NCBI RefSeq assembly: GCF_000236905.1
Contig: NC_016524.1
Span: 558,001 to 622,000, forward strand
DNA: 64,000 bases
Source of the DNA: Tetrapisispora phaffii CBS 4417
Taxonomy: Eukaryota; Ascomycota; Saccharomycetes; Saccharomycetales; Saccharomycetaceae
Reading direction: 5' to 3'
Below are positions 38,872 through 49,900 of this stretch, in pieces. The stretch's first letter is position 1. Every line of letters begins with the position of its first letter. The translations under genes and the position numbers were made by a program. Below the pieces are notes generated by a model. The model was not told the origin of the DNA. It worked only from the letters and a program-made list of their open reading frames with translations, and ran no database searches.

Positions 38872-41019
38872 TTAACTATTAAATTCGTTATCCCAATTTG
38901 TTTGAAACAGAGGTAAATTGCTTTTATCATTTGTCTTTACTGAATTGCCTTCATTAATAGACATTACTAAATCGTTATCATGCAAATTAAATTCCTGTCC
39001 CTGTAATGAATCTTCCTTTTTGAAAATGTCTGTCTCATTTTGTAACATAAAATTAATATATTCAGGAATATCATGACCTTGACTATTTTGTAAATTAAAT
39101 ACATCTTGTTCAAAGGAGTTGTCTGAAACATCCTCCTTTTTTGCAATAAGCTTGTTACGCATTTTGCTTTGAACTGGAAAACAGTTGGTAAAATCAATGA
39201 ATGCTGGACTGCTCTGTTCGTGCTTGTCAGATTGGAACGTAGTTGCTGTTAAATTATTAATTTTATCAATCTCATTCATTAATCGTAACTGTTCCTCCTC
39301 GGTTTTTATAAATGGACTATAGGTATTTCCTTGTTGTGCTTTCGAAGCACGGTTTGTAGAGGATTTTGAAGTGGAGTTTTTAGGAACTGCATTTGAGAAA
39401 TTATTATTTGTATTCACATAATTTTCTATAACTGGAAGTTCACTCATCATCAAAGTATTTCCGTCTGTATTGAAATGTTCAGGCGGCTCGGAGTTATTAA
39501 TCATATTGCTAGTTGAAGTAGTTATACTGGAACTGAGTTCATTCATTGGGCCACCAAGAAAAGTATTATTTAAGAGATCTTGTTCGTTAAGCAATGCAGG
39601 ATCTGTACTTATTGGTTCTTGAATTTTTGACATTGAATATTGTGAAGTATCTGGGGAAAACGATAGTGAAGGTGAGTTTAATTCTGTCATCTTTCCATTG
39701 TTTGGTTTATGATGTATCGATTTGTTAAATATGCCAGTGAAATCAATTTCGTTTAAATCACTGGTGAAATTTGACATGATTCCAGTTTGTAAAGCTACAT
39801 CACTGGATCCTTCTAAAAATGTTGATGGTAAAATAAATTCATTTGGATATGCATTTTGAGTTACGTCATATGGATGACTATGTGGGTGACTATGCGAATG
39901 TGTATGTGTTTCTAAATTTTTGTTGTTTATAACATTTGAAATCAAACTATCAAAGCTTGAATTCCTCTCCATAAATGGAGTATCGGCATTTGAATTAGTT
40001 CCTGAGAATGCATCAGCAGAATTTGTATGGATATGGGTATGTGGTAAATTAACGTGAAATTTTGCAGATGCTGATTTTTTCAAAATAGTTTCTTGACTTA
40101 AGTTCAAAGATGACAATTTTTTATTTTTAAGCTTTTTAGGCTTACTTACATTAACGGGATAGTTTGGACAATACATCGTATTGTTTATGCTGTTTGGATC
40201 TAAATTTTTGCGTGTCGACTGTAATGCACCTTCTCCAGAAACGGTTGTTGTCACACAATTTGATGGCATTATCACTTCAAATGACTTAACTTCACTTGTT
40301 AAACCACAGTCGCAGGGTACTAATGACGGAATAATGGGCAGATTTGCATGGAATCTATATTCTAATTCGTCGAATTTTTTAATGGCTTGTATATCATCAA
40401 CTTCCCTTAGACCTTCTTTAAATTTCTTATATTCTTTACTCTCTGGATTAAATGCAACATTGTGTGAATGTTTATTATTGATAATAACGACAGCCCACTT
40501 GTTTCTCCTTGAAGAAAGAGTGGCTCTTATACGGAATGGACATGTATTAAAACGTGAAACAACTCTTTTCTTCTTTCGTTCAGTGTTTTTTACATCTTTG
40601 ATATCATTAGTAGGTTTCTCTTTAATATCTTCATCATTTTTGGGTATATAATTTTGTTCTGTGTCTTTATCTCCTTTTGAAGTTTTACCTCTTTTTGCAG
40701 CTTTACATTTAAATACAACCTTAATAGTATCTGATCTTTCAATAACTAATTCTACACCTTGTGGATAAAAGATCTTTTGCAACCATGGTTTAATTTCATT
40801 TCTATCTTTGAAATCAGGAATGGGATCTAAATGAATATATTTATCACTTGCTTTTGATTTCACAATAACAGGAATATTATCAGTTGATTCAACTTCTAAT
40901 TTTTTTGTATTTTTATTAGTTGTTGTTGACTTGGAATTCGCTTTATCAAGGAAGAAGTTATCATTCATCGAGATGATGGGACTTATGCTGTCTCCATTCT
41001 CCGTTTTAAATATTTCCAT
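38872..41019 (-). CDS. AFT1/AFT2: Aft1/Aft2-type iron-responsive transcription factor
   Basis: The 715-residue protein has the WRKY-GCM1-type DNA-binding domain at about 65-190, with likely zinc ligands C105, C160, H184 and H186. A 54-residue Lys-rich insertion separates the first two ligands, more like Aft1 than Aft2. The Cys-Asp-Cys iron-sensing motif lies at 236-238 (PCDCGL). The rest is Asn/Ser-rich with His-rich patches (THSHSHPHSHPYD) and acidic stretches suited to activation. Aft factors bind PyPuCACCC elements and switch on iron uptake when Fe-S supply via Grx3/4 and Fra2 is low. Neighbours fit both AFT1 (beside RPB9) and AFT2 (beside TPK2 and YPL201C), so this is one survivor of that pair at this locus. 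Confidence 0.93.
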   Translation of the reverse strand: MEIFKTENGDSISPIISMNDNFFLDKANSKSTTTNKNTKKLEVESTDNIPVIVKSKASDKYIHLDPIPDFKDRNEIKPWLQKIFYPQGVELVIERSDTIKVVFKCKAAKRGKTSKGDKDTEQNYIPKNDEDIKEKPTNDIKDVKNTERKKKRVVSRFNTCPFRIRATLSSRRNKWAVVIINNKHSHNVAFNPESKEYKKFKEGLREVDDIQAIKKFDELEYRFHANLPIIPSLVPCDCGLTSEVKSFEVIMPSNCVTTTVSGEGALQSTRKNLDPNSINNTMYCPNYPVNVSKPKKLKNKKLSSLNLSQETILKKSASAKFHVNLPHTHIHTNSADAFSGTNSNADTPFMERNSSFDSLISNVINNKNLETHTHSHSHPHSHPYDVTQNAYPNEFILPSTFLEGSSDVALQTGIMSNFTSDLNEIDFTGIFNKSIHHKPNNGKMTELNSPSLSFSPDTSQYSMSKIQEPISTDPALLNEQDLLNNTFLGGPMNELSSSITTSTSNMINNSEPPEHFNTDGNTLMMSELPVIENYVNTNNNFSNAVPKNSTSKSSTNRASKAQQGNTYSPFIKTEEEQLRLMNEIDKINNLTATTFQSDKHEQSSPAFIDFTNCFPVQSKMRNKLIAKKEDVSDNSFEQDVFNLQNSQGHDIPEYINFMLQNETDIFKKEDSLQGQEFNLHDNDLVMSINEGNSVKTNDKSNLPLFQTNWDNEFNS

Positions 41020-42687
41020 TTTCCTTTTTGGTTTTCTCTATCTGTGTGTGTTATGTGTTAGTTTTGCTTCTGTATTATAATTAGATATATACGTGTGTAT
41101 AGAAGAGGAGAGAAATTTGTTAATTGTAAGGGATATTAAAGATTAAATATGCATTAGAAGGTTTTGAAATGGATGGATTCACCAGAACAATTGTATTCCA
41201 AAAAATATTATTCGTGTGTATTTCTGTACTTGTTTGAGTATTCTTATGTATTGTTATTGCTGTTGTATTGTAACGTCAACTTAGCAAAACAAAAAGACTT
41301 AATTGGTGATGGCTGAAATAATTTTAGTATATTTCAAGTTTATGAAGTTAGATGAAATGAATATTCGATGATTATCGAATATCAATAGCAAAGTTGGGAT
41401 GAGAAGGAAGAAGTCGTGTGTGTCAGAAAAGAAAAGAAAGACTAAAATTTTAAAAACTGAAAAAAAAATTGAAAAATTATGGTTATATGTTGTTATTCAG
41501 AAGAAGAATCGATAAATAAAGACCATCGGTTTAACATTGACCATTGTTTGATAGATAGCAGAGACTAAGAAAGTTTTTTAAGAGGGTATTGGTCCCGTCT
41601 TATTAAGGAAAACGTTGTAGTGATACCTCTAGATAGTTATAACTGTTATAACATCAAGCCACATACAAATGATTCATCAATTACTTGAATATTGGTGAAC
41701 TAGTAGTTAGTAGATTATAAATTATTTACTGAGTTAGATAGATGAATTAGTTCCGTTCTTCATGGTGTGTGTATGTGTGACTAGCATTGTTACAAGGAAA
41801 AAGAGACTTATTATGTAGCAAGTAAATACTAACTACATGGTAACAAGGGAGAAATGGTGAGAGTACAATGATGCTTGGCAAGCGAGAGAGAGTAAGTAAG
41901 CAAGTAAGGAAGGGAGAAATGGGATGAGAAGCATCAAGAAAAAGCCTGCGGGAGAATTCCTTTTAAAAGCCTGCGTGTTACTTCTGGGCCGAATAACAAA
42001 CGCTCAAGTGACGAAGTATGACAACATTTACGGCTCCGGTCGTATTGTTAAACCAGATGCGGCTCAGACAATATACGCACCAAGTATTTCTCAGACGTAA
42101 GGTGTGAAAAAATGACTGTGAAGAACAAATTCGTAGAAAGAAGTGGGAATTTATAGCTACGGTGTTATAATACACTATGTTATAACGCCCTTGGAAAGAT
42201 GTAGCCCTCTAATACTTTTGATTGGTGTGTTTGTTTTTAGGGAAAAGTGGAAACAGAACTATTAGGAAGATATTACGGTAGAAGAGCATATATTGTCCAT
42301 AAAAACCACGTAGTCAACCTCAACAGAGAAGGTCAGCCACTGCGCAGCAGTACGACGGAGAAACTCTGAGAACCATAATTGCACCCATTTTTCTTTTCTT
42401 TTTATGTTACCTACCTTGTCCTTCGTGCGCAATCATCTCCGGTCCGACCGGGTAGCAGTCCTGTCGCGATGTATTATTATTATTGGTCAGTGAGATGATG
42501 AGTGGTGATGGTACCCTTGTTTGGAATAAAAATAAAATGAAAAAATGAAATCCTACCCATCTCATCTCTTTAAATATATATATTGCTGAATTATCGATTG
42601 TCAGAAATGTTGTTAGTGTGTCATTATCTGGTATTTCATTAATTTTTTAATTTGTGTCATTTCCTACATATCATATTTGTTACATAA
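41020..42687. other. 1.67-kb spacer upstream of AFT
   Basis: This long region lies between the AFT start and the YIG1 3' end. Much of it (41860-42480) is less AT-rich than average. It contains GAGA/AAGT-type runs (41880-41920), a CGG/CCG-rich patch near 42440 (CTCCGGTCCGACCGGG) and an imperfect hairpin at 42161-42189. I see no protein family in any frame. Long upstream regions are common for regulators. Confidence 0.5.
42161..42189. repeat. 10-bp imperfect inverted repeat
   Basis: GGTGTTATAA (42161-42170) pairs with TTATAACGCC (42180-42189), with one G-T position, around a 9-nt spacer. It could be a factor dyad or an RNA hairpin. Confidence 0.6.
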
Positions 42688-44061
42688 TTATATTATATCG
42701 AATTCATATTTTTCATTCTTATCATTTAATAAGTTAATAATAAAATTTGTATTAAACCTAGTAATGCTTAGATTCTTGATTTTTTTGAGATTAAATTTTG
42801 ATTTGATATCAGTGAACCCTAGGAATAACCATTCATTACTGATTTTAGAATATTTATAAATTATTAAGGTAGTATCGTATAGATGGTCTTCACATACAAC
42901 TAAGAAATCATTTAGGATTGAATATTGATATTTTGGGGCGTTTTCTTCATAATTAGTTATTAAGTTGTTTTTCTGTAATATTGTGTGTGTATCTTTGTAC
43001 CAATTTACTGTATTTGAATTTATTGAGGTATGACAATTGGAAATCGACAATAATCTTTGATTAGTTTCGACTAATAATGTTGGTCTTGATGAGATCATTT
43101 TGTAAGTGATTGATTCAAATAGTTCGTTTTCTCTCTTCATTATTTTGATTTCATTTATTTGCCCCCTAGCGGTTGCATCTAAGAAATTACTTACAAAATA
43201 AATTTCGGAACTATTAAATATTGTTAAACCTGGGAAATCTATTTTTGCATTGGTAATATTCAAATTTTGACATTCAATTGGGATTGCATAGTTTCTATTA
43301 GTCATGACATTTGTAATAATTATACCATAATTTAAATTGAAACTTAAAATTAAATTTTGATCTATTAAACCTAACCACACATTTAAAATCTTAGTGTTGT
43401 GACCGATATTAAATTTTTTAAAAATAATATTTCCATTTTCAATTTCAAATAAGTATAGTTCCCCTGATAAACTGCTTATTACAACCATTAACTTAGTGCA
43501 GTTACCGCCAACATATTTACAATCAATGAATGATATTTTAGAAATATCAATACTATATGTTTCTGCATCTATCTTATATGTGATATTTGAATTGAAATCA
43601 AAAAACAGTATATCACTAACAATGAAATTATTATAATAATAAATCCAAAATTTTTCATCATTGTTTTTTTGATAAATTAAATTTTCATAACCTTTATTTA
43701 AGTATTCATTTACTTCATCTGATAATATACAATCATTTCTTGAATTTAATTTAAAATCATAATTGATTTCACTACCATTAATTTCATTATCTCTATAATA
43801 AGCATCATTGTTGTTATTATAATAGTTGTTCAATATATCATTCATACCATCATCAATTGGAAAAATATTATTAATGCTTTCCCTAAAAAAGTTATTAAGC
43901 AGAACGTTGTTTATAAGAGATTGATTCACGTTTGTATTCGTTGCAAAATTTTTCTCCACAAAGTTCCTCTTAGCATAAAAGTCCACTCTTCTTTGTTCTT
44001 CTTTATCATCCTCGCCGTCTCTAATCCCTTGAGTATTATATAAAAAAACTGGTAATCCCAT
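42688..44061 (-). CDS. YIG1: Yig1-like protein (YPL201C position)
   Basis: The 457-residue protein has an N-terminal Asn-rich segment (about 85-105). The rest shows alternating hydrophobic strands that look like a beta-propeller-type or beta-rich fold. No catalytic motif, signal peptide or membrane segment is visible. I call it YIG1 because it lies between an AFT gene and the HSF1/MPS2 group, where S. cerevisiae YPL201C lies beside AFT2, and because Yig1 has similar length (461). Yig1 was reported to interact with glycerol-3-phosphatase and influence anaerobic glycerol production. Sequence identity could not be checked, so function is inferred from position. STRE-like motifs lie about 0.8 kb upstream. 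Confidence 0.62.
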   Translation of the reverse strand: MGLPVFLYNTQGIRDGEDDKEEQRRVDFYAKRNFVEKNFATNTNVNQSLINNVLLNNFFRESINNIFPIDDGMNDILNNYYNNNNDAYYRDNEINGSEINYDFKLNSRNDCILSDEVNEYLNKGYENLIYQKNNDEKFWIYYYNNFIVSDILFFDFNSNITYKIDAETYSIDISKISFIDCKYVGGNCTKLMVVISSLSGELYLFEIENGNIIFKKFNIGHNTKILNVWLGLIDQNLILSFNLNYGIIITNVMTNRNYAIPIECQNLNITNAKIDFPGLTIFNSSEIYFVSNFLDATARGQINEIKIMKRENELFESITYKMISSRPTLLVETNQRLLSISNCHTSINSNTVNWYKDTHTILQKNNLITNYEENAPKYQYSILNDFLVVCEDHLYDTTLIIYKYSKISNEWLFLGFTDIKSKFNLKKIKNLSITRFNTNFIINLLNDKNEKYEFDII

Positions 44062-45236
44062 GGCTATCCTTCTAAATTACCTGTGTGCTTGTGTGTCAAA
44101 GTTTTGCAATAATTAAAGAGATGGAATTAACACCGACAGAAAGATGATAGAAAAACCTATGGAAAAAACAATATACAAATAAAGGAGTATAAAAAATACT
44201 TTCATATAAACTTCCATTATGATGTCGAAATTTTATGTTATAATTATTTTCATGGATGTCGACATATATATATCCAATAAATATGTACTTGTATGAAATA
44301 ATCGAGTTAATAATGTAATGAAATTAAATGATACAATAGTATATAATGCCGATACGATATTTAATGTAAATAATAGAATGATTTCGAACAAAAAATACAA
44401 AAATTGAAAAAGGTCATCCACATAAAAATTACCAAATTTTCCTATTTAATGCATTTTTAAGAGGGCATTCGAAGATTAAAAAGAAATGGATTACTTTGAT
44501 TACCTTTTATAGAACCAATTTCCTAATACTGTCATAAAATTAACAAAAGATGCATAATTTTTGATATTTTGTTTTAGTAATTAAAGGTATAAAAAACGCG
44601 GGGTAAAAATGTGGGGAATGCAGAGAGAGAGGGAAAGACGGAGAGAGACGTGTTAATTTCATTTAAAATTTAATTCAAATTAAGAAATGCGTATAAGTGA
44701 GAGGATCTTGCTGTTACGGGGTTACGCAGGGAAATAGTGGTTGTTAACGCCGATCGACACTTTCCTTCTTTCTTTTTTAGGAAAACGCCGTATGCAATCC
44801 TGCAATCATTGTTGCGTGAGTGCATCCGGTATTTAAGGACTGTGTTTTTCTGTAGGGGGTGGAGGGGAAGCGTTGAACAAAGAGCAAGCGAAAGGTGTTT
44901 GCTGACAACCACAAAAGGTAATGCATGATCGATCGGATGTATAATAGAAGGAATTGTGCGTGTATTTCTTTGTGTTAAAAAATTAGTACCATGGCATATT
45001 TGGTTGTTTCTTTATCCCTTAATAAGTTTATGCAGCATAAGGGGGGGGTGGAGGAGACTGTCTATTTTGCTTTTTCGGTGCGGGGACTTCATGAATTCCC
45101 GATCTCCGTCGGATCCCTGAATTTTTTGGCACATGATCATAATATGAACCTTTTTCAGTTTTATTTGAATTGTTCATCTATGCATATTTATATATATTAT
45201 CGTATTATTTTATTATTCATGCTATATATAGTTTTA
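44062..45236. other. 1.2-kb spacer: YIG1 promoter and HSF1 3' region
   Basis: The half nearer HSF1 (44590-45130) is clearly less AT-rich and contains purine runs (GAGAGAGAGGG near 44624) and AGGGG motifs. No gene family was recognised in the short open frames at 44670-44928. Confidence 0.5.
44854..44867 (+). promoter_or_regulatory. Two STRE-like motifs (AGGGG)
   Basis: AGGGG occurs at 44854-44858 and 44863-44867. They lie about 0.8 kb upstream of the YIG1-like gene. Msn2/4 control would suit a gene tied to glycerol metabolism, but distance and shortness limit confidence. Confidence 0.35.
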
Positions 45237-47393
45237 TTACAATTTACGTCTTTTTGCATCTGTTTCTTTAACTTCAAGTAATGGAGGTGAATTATCCGCT
45301 GATTCGATTATCCTTTTGTTTTGATTATCGGTTGCCATTGTTGGTGATGTGTTTAAATCATCAAAATTGAAATATAATGGTGCATTTGTTTCAACTTGAT
45401 CATTCGTATTTTTATGGGAATGGATATTATTTCCTTGCACATTGGAAATGCTATTAATATTTGTATTAACATCTTCGTTAGAAAAATATTCCGGCATTTC
45501 AAAGTTATGTGGTGTTAAATCGCTTACTAAACTCTCTAGATGTTGAATTCTTGCATCCTGTTCATTTATATTATTATGAAGATGTGATAAAAACATTTCA
45601 CCATCATCAAGGGGATAAGTATCATTAATTGCTTTCTTTGTTGCAACATTAATTCTCTTATTCTCTTCTACTTCATCTTCGTGAGGAGGGATTTCGGATA
45701 TTCTACCACTACTTTCAATTGTATGTAATGAACTTGCATGACTATTGATCTTTTGTATTCCATTATTATTCATATTCTGATTAGAATTGTTTGTTGGTGG
45801 AAATCCAATAATATTAGATGCGGCTAATATGTCATTATTGGTACTAAATTTAGAACTATCCTGAATGATATTATCATTAATGTTATCAGAGTTATGTGGT
45901 GAACCAGATGCCGATCGATTCTTCAATAAATATAAAGACCGCTGTGAATACGGAGGTACTTCACTTGGTACAAGCTTATTAGAATCATAATTACTCTCCT
46001 TGGGAGTGTCCATATGAAAATTTAACACATCATCAACTCCTAGCTTATTGTTCGTATTTCCCATTTGGTTAAGTCCAGTTGTTTGGTTTTTGATGTAATC
46101 ATTATTAATATTGTAGTTTATATTAGACGCAGAAGAAAATTCAACATCATTTACAGAATTGTTTGAGTGCATCCCATCTAAATTGTTCAAGGTGTTCACG
46201 GTATTTACATTGTCCGTTTTCATTATTCTATCAGTTAACATTTTTTGATCAAGATTTGGAATAGCACTAGTTATAAATCTGAAAATTTTTTCTAAAGCAT
46301 CTTGTTGATTTCTATGTCTATCTCTCGCTAACATATTTTCTTTCCACAACATTTCATTATCCTTGGATATTCTTGATAAATCTTTAGATATCGACATTTG
46401 ATTATATTTTATTGTTTCTAACTCCGTAAGTAAAACCTTTAAACTTCTATCCAGACTAGCATTATTATTGGAATCACTATTTGGTGCATCATTATTTGGA
46501 ACATCACTCAAAAGTAAATTGTTATAACCACCTATATAATTTGAAAAGGTGGGATTTTGATTTGCAAGTGGAGTAGATTTTTGTCTCACTATATGCTCTA
46601 ATAAATCTTCTCTGCCTCTTATGAAGTAATCGTTAGCAAATTGCCATTTATCTTCGATGCTACTCTGAATAGAACCAGATTTCACGTCTTGGATTTTATG
46701 CCATCCGTACATGTTCAATTGTCTAACAAATGATGCAAAATTTGAATGTTTAAAATATTTTGGCAAAATTTCACGTATTAAATCTTCTTTATTTGTTACA
46801 AAAAATGACTTACCATCATCTGCCCATTGTATCAATTGGTTATTAGAAGGATCATTTATCATATTCCACACTTTATTGACAAATGTTGGTTTCGCTTTAT
46901 TAATGTTAGTTCGCTTTGGTTGATTAGAAACTTTAGATGTGGCATCGAGATGCACATCTGATGCACTAGTACCAATATAATTATTTCCTTCTTTACTCAG
47001 ATATGGTTGGTATAATCCTATATTAGGCTGTCTTCTCACTAGTTGAGTACTTGTACTAACATTCCTATCAACTAAATCATTATTGCCATTGTGACTAGAA
47101 GATATCTCCTCTGGAAATTGCAATGGGGATAACATATTATTGAATTCGTTAGATGGATTTGTTATATCTTCTATCTCTTCAACTGTAATATTACTATTTT
47201 TATTGTCATTTTTACCATCTTTATTATAAATAAAGTTGTTGATTGAGTTATGTTGTTCTTGGTCGTCGCCATCATGTAACTCAGGCATCGGAGAAAAAAG
47301 TGCAGCTTCCTTATTTGAAACAGTATTGTTGTTATTGATCATGCTACTCTTAGTGTTAGGCTCATTGTTATGAGCCGCAGTATTTTTCACCAT
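45237..47393 (-). CDS. HSF1: Heat shock transcription factor Hsf1
   Basis: The 718-residue protein carries the HSF winged-helix DNA-binding domain at about 168-272, including the recognition-helix region NFASFVRQLNMYGWHKI. A coiled-coil trimerisation region follows at about 310-390. The yeast-specific CE2 heptapeptide-type element YLLKNRSASGSP, involved in restraining activity, is near residue 485. Asn-rich acidic flanks at both ends fit the N- and C-terminal activation regions. Hsf1 is nuclear, essential, and drives chaperone genes through nGAAn repeats. S. cerevisiae Hsf1 is 833 residues, so flanks are shorter here. HSF1-MPS2 order matches YGL073W-YGL075C. Confidence 0.97.
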   Translation of the reverse strand: MVKNTAAHNNEPNTKSSMINNNNTVSNKEAALFSPMPELHDGDDQEQHNSINNFIYNKDGKNDNKNSNITVEEIEDITNPSNEFNNMLSPLQFPEEISSSHNGNNDLVDRNVSTSTQLVRRQPNIGLYQPYLSKEGNNYIGTSASDVHLDATSKVSNQPKRTNINKAKPTFVNKVWNMINDPSNNQLIQWADDGKSFFVTNKEDLIREILPKYFKHSNFASFVRQLNMYGWHKIQDVKSGSIQSSIEDKWQFANDYFIRGREDLLEHIVRQKSTPLANQNPTFSNYIGGYNNLLLSDVPNNDAPNSDSNNNASLDRSLKVLLTELETIKYNQMSISKDLSRISKDNEMLWKENMLARDRHRNQQDALEKIFRFITSAIPNLDQKMLTDRIMKTDNVNTVNTLNNLDGMHSNNSVNDVEFSSASNINYNINNDYIKNQTTGLNQMGNTNNKLGVDDVLNFHMDTPKESNYDSNKLVPSEVPPYSQRSLYLLKNRSASGSPHNSDNINDNIIQDSSKFSTNNDILAASNIIGFPPTNNSNQNMNNNGIQKINSHASSLHTIESSGRISEIPPHEDEVEENKRINVATKKAINDTYPLDDGEMFLSHLHNNINEQDARIQHLESLVSDLTPHNFEMPEYFSNEDVNTNINSISNVQGNNIHSHKNTNDQVETNAPLYFNFDDLNTSPTMATDNQNKRIIESADNSPPLLEVKETDAKRRKL

Positions 47394-48193
47394 TACTATT
47401 CAGAATAAATATAATGGTGAAAAGTTGTCCATATAAAATATTTTCGATACCAGAAAAAAAATTTTAGTCTAAAAATATGTATCTCCCGAGGCAGTAAGTC
47501 TACACTTAAACTTCAACAATATTAAATATGTTTCACTTTTTTAGAAGGATATTTCTAAATCTTAGTCCTTTAAAAACTGCTGCCCTTATATTTAATTGTC
47601 CTTTCCAGTAAAATAGTCAACTACAATTATAATAGAACAATGTATTATTATATTAAATTTCATTCAGTTTGTTAAGGGAATTTGTCTAACCACTGCCTTT
47701 TGATGCAAAATAAAATATTGTTTGTATATCATTAAATACGAATTACAGCATTGCATTATGAGATGTCAGTAAAAGTACTTGTATATAAACGTTATGGGGA
47801 CAGTCTACTTTATAATGATAAAATCAGTTATATGTCATTGTAAATATTGTAATTAGATTATTATTTACTAATATATATACTGTTAAAATATGTTTTAATT
47901 TTTCTCATAGTGTCTCAGTTATTTAAAATCTGTTATTGTTTTATTTTGACGTTTTGTTCCCCAAGCAATGATTTAATGAACTCCTCTTAAAAGTAAACTA
48001 TTCAAAAATTTAATTAATACAAAGATGTTGATCAAGACATAAAATAAACTCTTAATTAACTATTAATAGTTCTAAGTCTAATGGCAATTACTTTTATTAA
48101 CTGTCGCCACATAACCGTAATCACATTCAATGCACAACGTGAAGGACACACTTTCCTGTACATTATGCTGAAAACAGTATAGATAACGTTATT

Positions 48194-48200
48194 CGGGTAA
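48194..48200 (-). promoter_or_regulatory. Reb1 site (TTACCCG on the minus strand)
   Basis: CGGGTAA is an exact Reb1 core about 300 bp upstream of MPS2 and 800 bp upstream of HSF1. It sits 13 bp from an MCB element. Confidence 0.5.
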
Positions 48201-48212
48201 ACAAATTTTTGC

Positions 48213-48218
48213 ACGCGT
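48213..48218. promoter_or_regulatory. MCB element (ACGCGT)
   Basis: ACGCGT lies 286 bp before the MPS2 start. G1/S expression through MBF would suit a gene needed for spindle-pole-body duplication. A single copy is only suggestive. Confidence 0.45.
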
Positions 48219-48503
48219 TAGCATAGTTTAAATATTTATTTATTGTCTGTTAAATAGAAATATTATATCTCTATATAAATATAAAGATAGTTGTATATAT
48301 AAGGATGTTGGCGGTTAAATCTAACTGATAGTATATTTTTATTTTTTAGTGTATAATAATGGTCCTGAAATAAAAAAAGAACTAGAACTTCGGTCAGTAA
48401 TATTTAAGATAATATAGAGGTAATAACTACTTAAGTCATAATATTTCCTTTTAAATTATTTTAAATCAAGTAATACAGAAAGAACAACAACGTGGACAAC
48501 AAA

Positions 48504-49772
48504 ATGAGTGATGATAAGTCAAGTACATCTATGATTTTAGATGTGGCTTGGGCAGAACTGGATAATAAAAACCAAGATTTTATATATGCAAAAGATTTCC
48601 CAAACCTAGTTAATATTATTAACAATTTCCTTAATAGATCTTCCAATGATGGCTCGAAACATACACTTTTATCAAGTACTGGTGAAAGTGTAATAAATAC
48701 ATTTGCAAAAGAAAAAGAATTTTTTAAAATATATAAGGATGAATTCAAAGAAATATTTTATGGATTAATAGGGAAATCATTTAAGGAATTGGTGAATGAA
48801 TCTATTAATTTTGGTGAAATCGATATAAGCCATTTAAAAGAAAATGTTAAGATGTCCAAAAAAGGAGACCAAGAGTCACCTTATAGGCATGAGAATGATC
48901 ATGCTCATCACATTTTAAATAATTCTAGCTCAAATATATATAATAGCAGTGCTGATAATGTACAGACTAAAATATATGGGAATGATGAGAGTAATGATGA
49001 ATCAATTCTAAAGTTAAAAGAAAATGAAAATATAATTGAATCTCCACTACGAAATTTAAGCTATAAAAGAGAATTGGAGAATGATTTATTAATTACAAAA
49101 AAAGATTTGAAGTTTAAAGATGATATTATAATGGAAAAGGATAGGGAAATCATCGAATTGACTAGAAAAGTAGGTGATTTAAAGGATAAATATAATTTTT
49201 TACAGAGGGAATTTAGTTTTTATAAAAAAAGAGGAGAAAATAGGAATAGTTTAACCACTGATGATGATAAAACAAATGACGAAACAAATTTAAATATCCA
49301 AAAAAATGATGTGACAAAGCATGAGTTTATAATTGATGAAATGAATAGAAGAATACACGAGCAAATGTTAATAATTAATGCTTTAAAAGAAGAGTTACAA
49401 AATGATAATCCAAATGGCAACTCAAAATTTGGATATCTATATAATAGCATGAGAAAACAACTGTCGAGAAACCCATCGTATTCTTCTACCCTTTATGTTA
49501 TAATATCAATATTCTTTTTTTTATCAATAGTAGTGATAAGTGGATCGACAATATTTACTTCTTTTAGCCAAGATGACCGCATGGGTGCTTATGATTCATA
49601 TAGATACAAATATTTAGAATCATTTGGTGCATCATGGTGGGAGCAAAACACACTACTACGGTTCATCATGAATTTGTTCTTTGGCAAAGGAACTGAACCA
49701 TATGAGTTCAGTGACCCTTATGTGACAACGGCTGCTTCTTCTAATGCATATGATAACTTATTTAATCAATAG
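48504..49772 (+). CDS. MPS2: Spindle-pole-body membrane protein Mps2
   Basis: The first ATG is at 48504, giving 422 residues; the frame is open four codons further from a GTG. The N-terminal globular part (about 8-95) contains VAWAELDNKNQDFIYAKDFP, like the Mps2 N-terminus. A coiled coil spans about 185-300. A single membrane segment lies at about 325-348 (LYVIISIFFFLSIVVI). The luminal tail contains ASWWEQNTLLRFI, resembling the SWWENSGIL motif of S. cerevisiae Mps2. Mps2 anchors the spindle pole body in the nuclear envelope with Bbp1 and forms a LINC complex with the SUN protein Mps3. CSM4 is its shorter duplicate in S. cerevisiae. Position between HSF1 and RPL7 matches YGL075C. Confidence 0.88.
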   Translation: MSDDKSSTSMILDVAWAELDNKNQDFIYAKDFPNLVNIINNFLNRSSNDGSKHTLLSSTGESVINTFAKEKEFFKIYKDEFKEIFYGLIGKSFKELVNESINFGEIDISHLKENVKMSKKGDQESPYRHENDHAHHILNNSSSNIYNSSADNVQTKIYGNDESNDESILKLKENENIIESPLRNLSYKRELENDLLITKKDLKFKDDIIMEKDREIIELTRKVGDLKDKYNFLQREFSFYKKRGENRNSLTTDDDKTNDETNLNIQKNDVTKHEFIIDEMNRRIHEQMLIINALKEELQNDNPNGNSKFGYLYNSMRKQLSRNPSYSSTLYVIISIFFFLSIVVISGSTIFTSFSQDDRMGAYDSYRYKYLESFGASWWEQNTLLRFIMNLFFGKGTEPYEFSDPYVTTAASSNAYDNLFNQ

Positions 49773-49900
49773 ATATGTGTTTTTGCATGAACTACATACT
49801 AATATCTAAGTTGCAATATTTACTTTAAACTACCCAAACAATTCTATTTATGTTAAAGTTATGTCTTTGATCATTTATCATCCATGATCTGAAATGAATA

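Larger units (their letters stand above)
47394..48503. other. Divergent promoter region of HSF1 and MPS2
   Basis: This 1.1-kb AT-rich spacer has one Reb1 site and one MCB near 48200, listed separately. I found no convincing array of three nGAAn units for HSF1 autoregulation. Confidence 0.5.

Noticed and set aside
41771..41845. GTATGT plus TACTAAC resembling a short intron upstream of AFT
   Set aside because: Splicing would join a three-codon exon to a frame that stops almost at once; no gene is supported.
44670..44928. Overlapping small frames on both strands upstream of YIG1
   Set aside because: No family resemblance; they lie in a GC-richer promoter region with STRE-like motifs.
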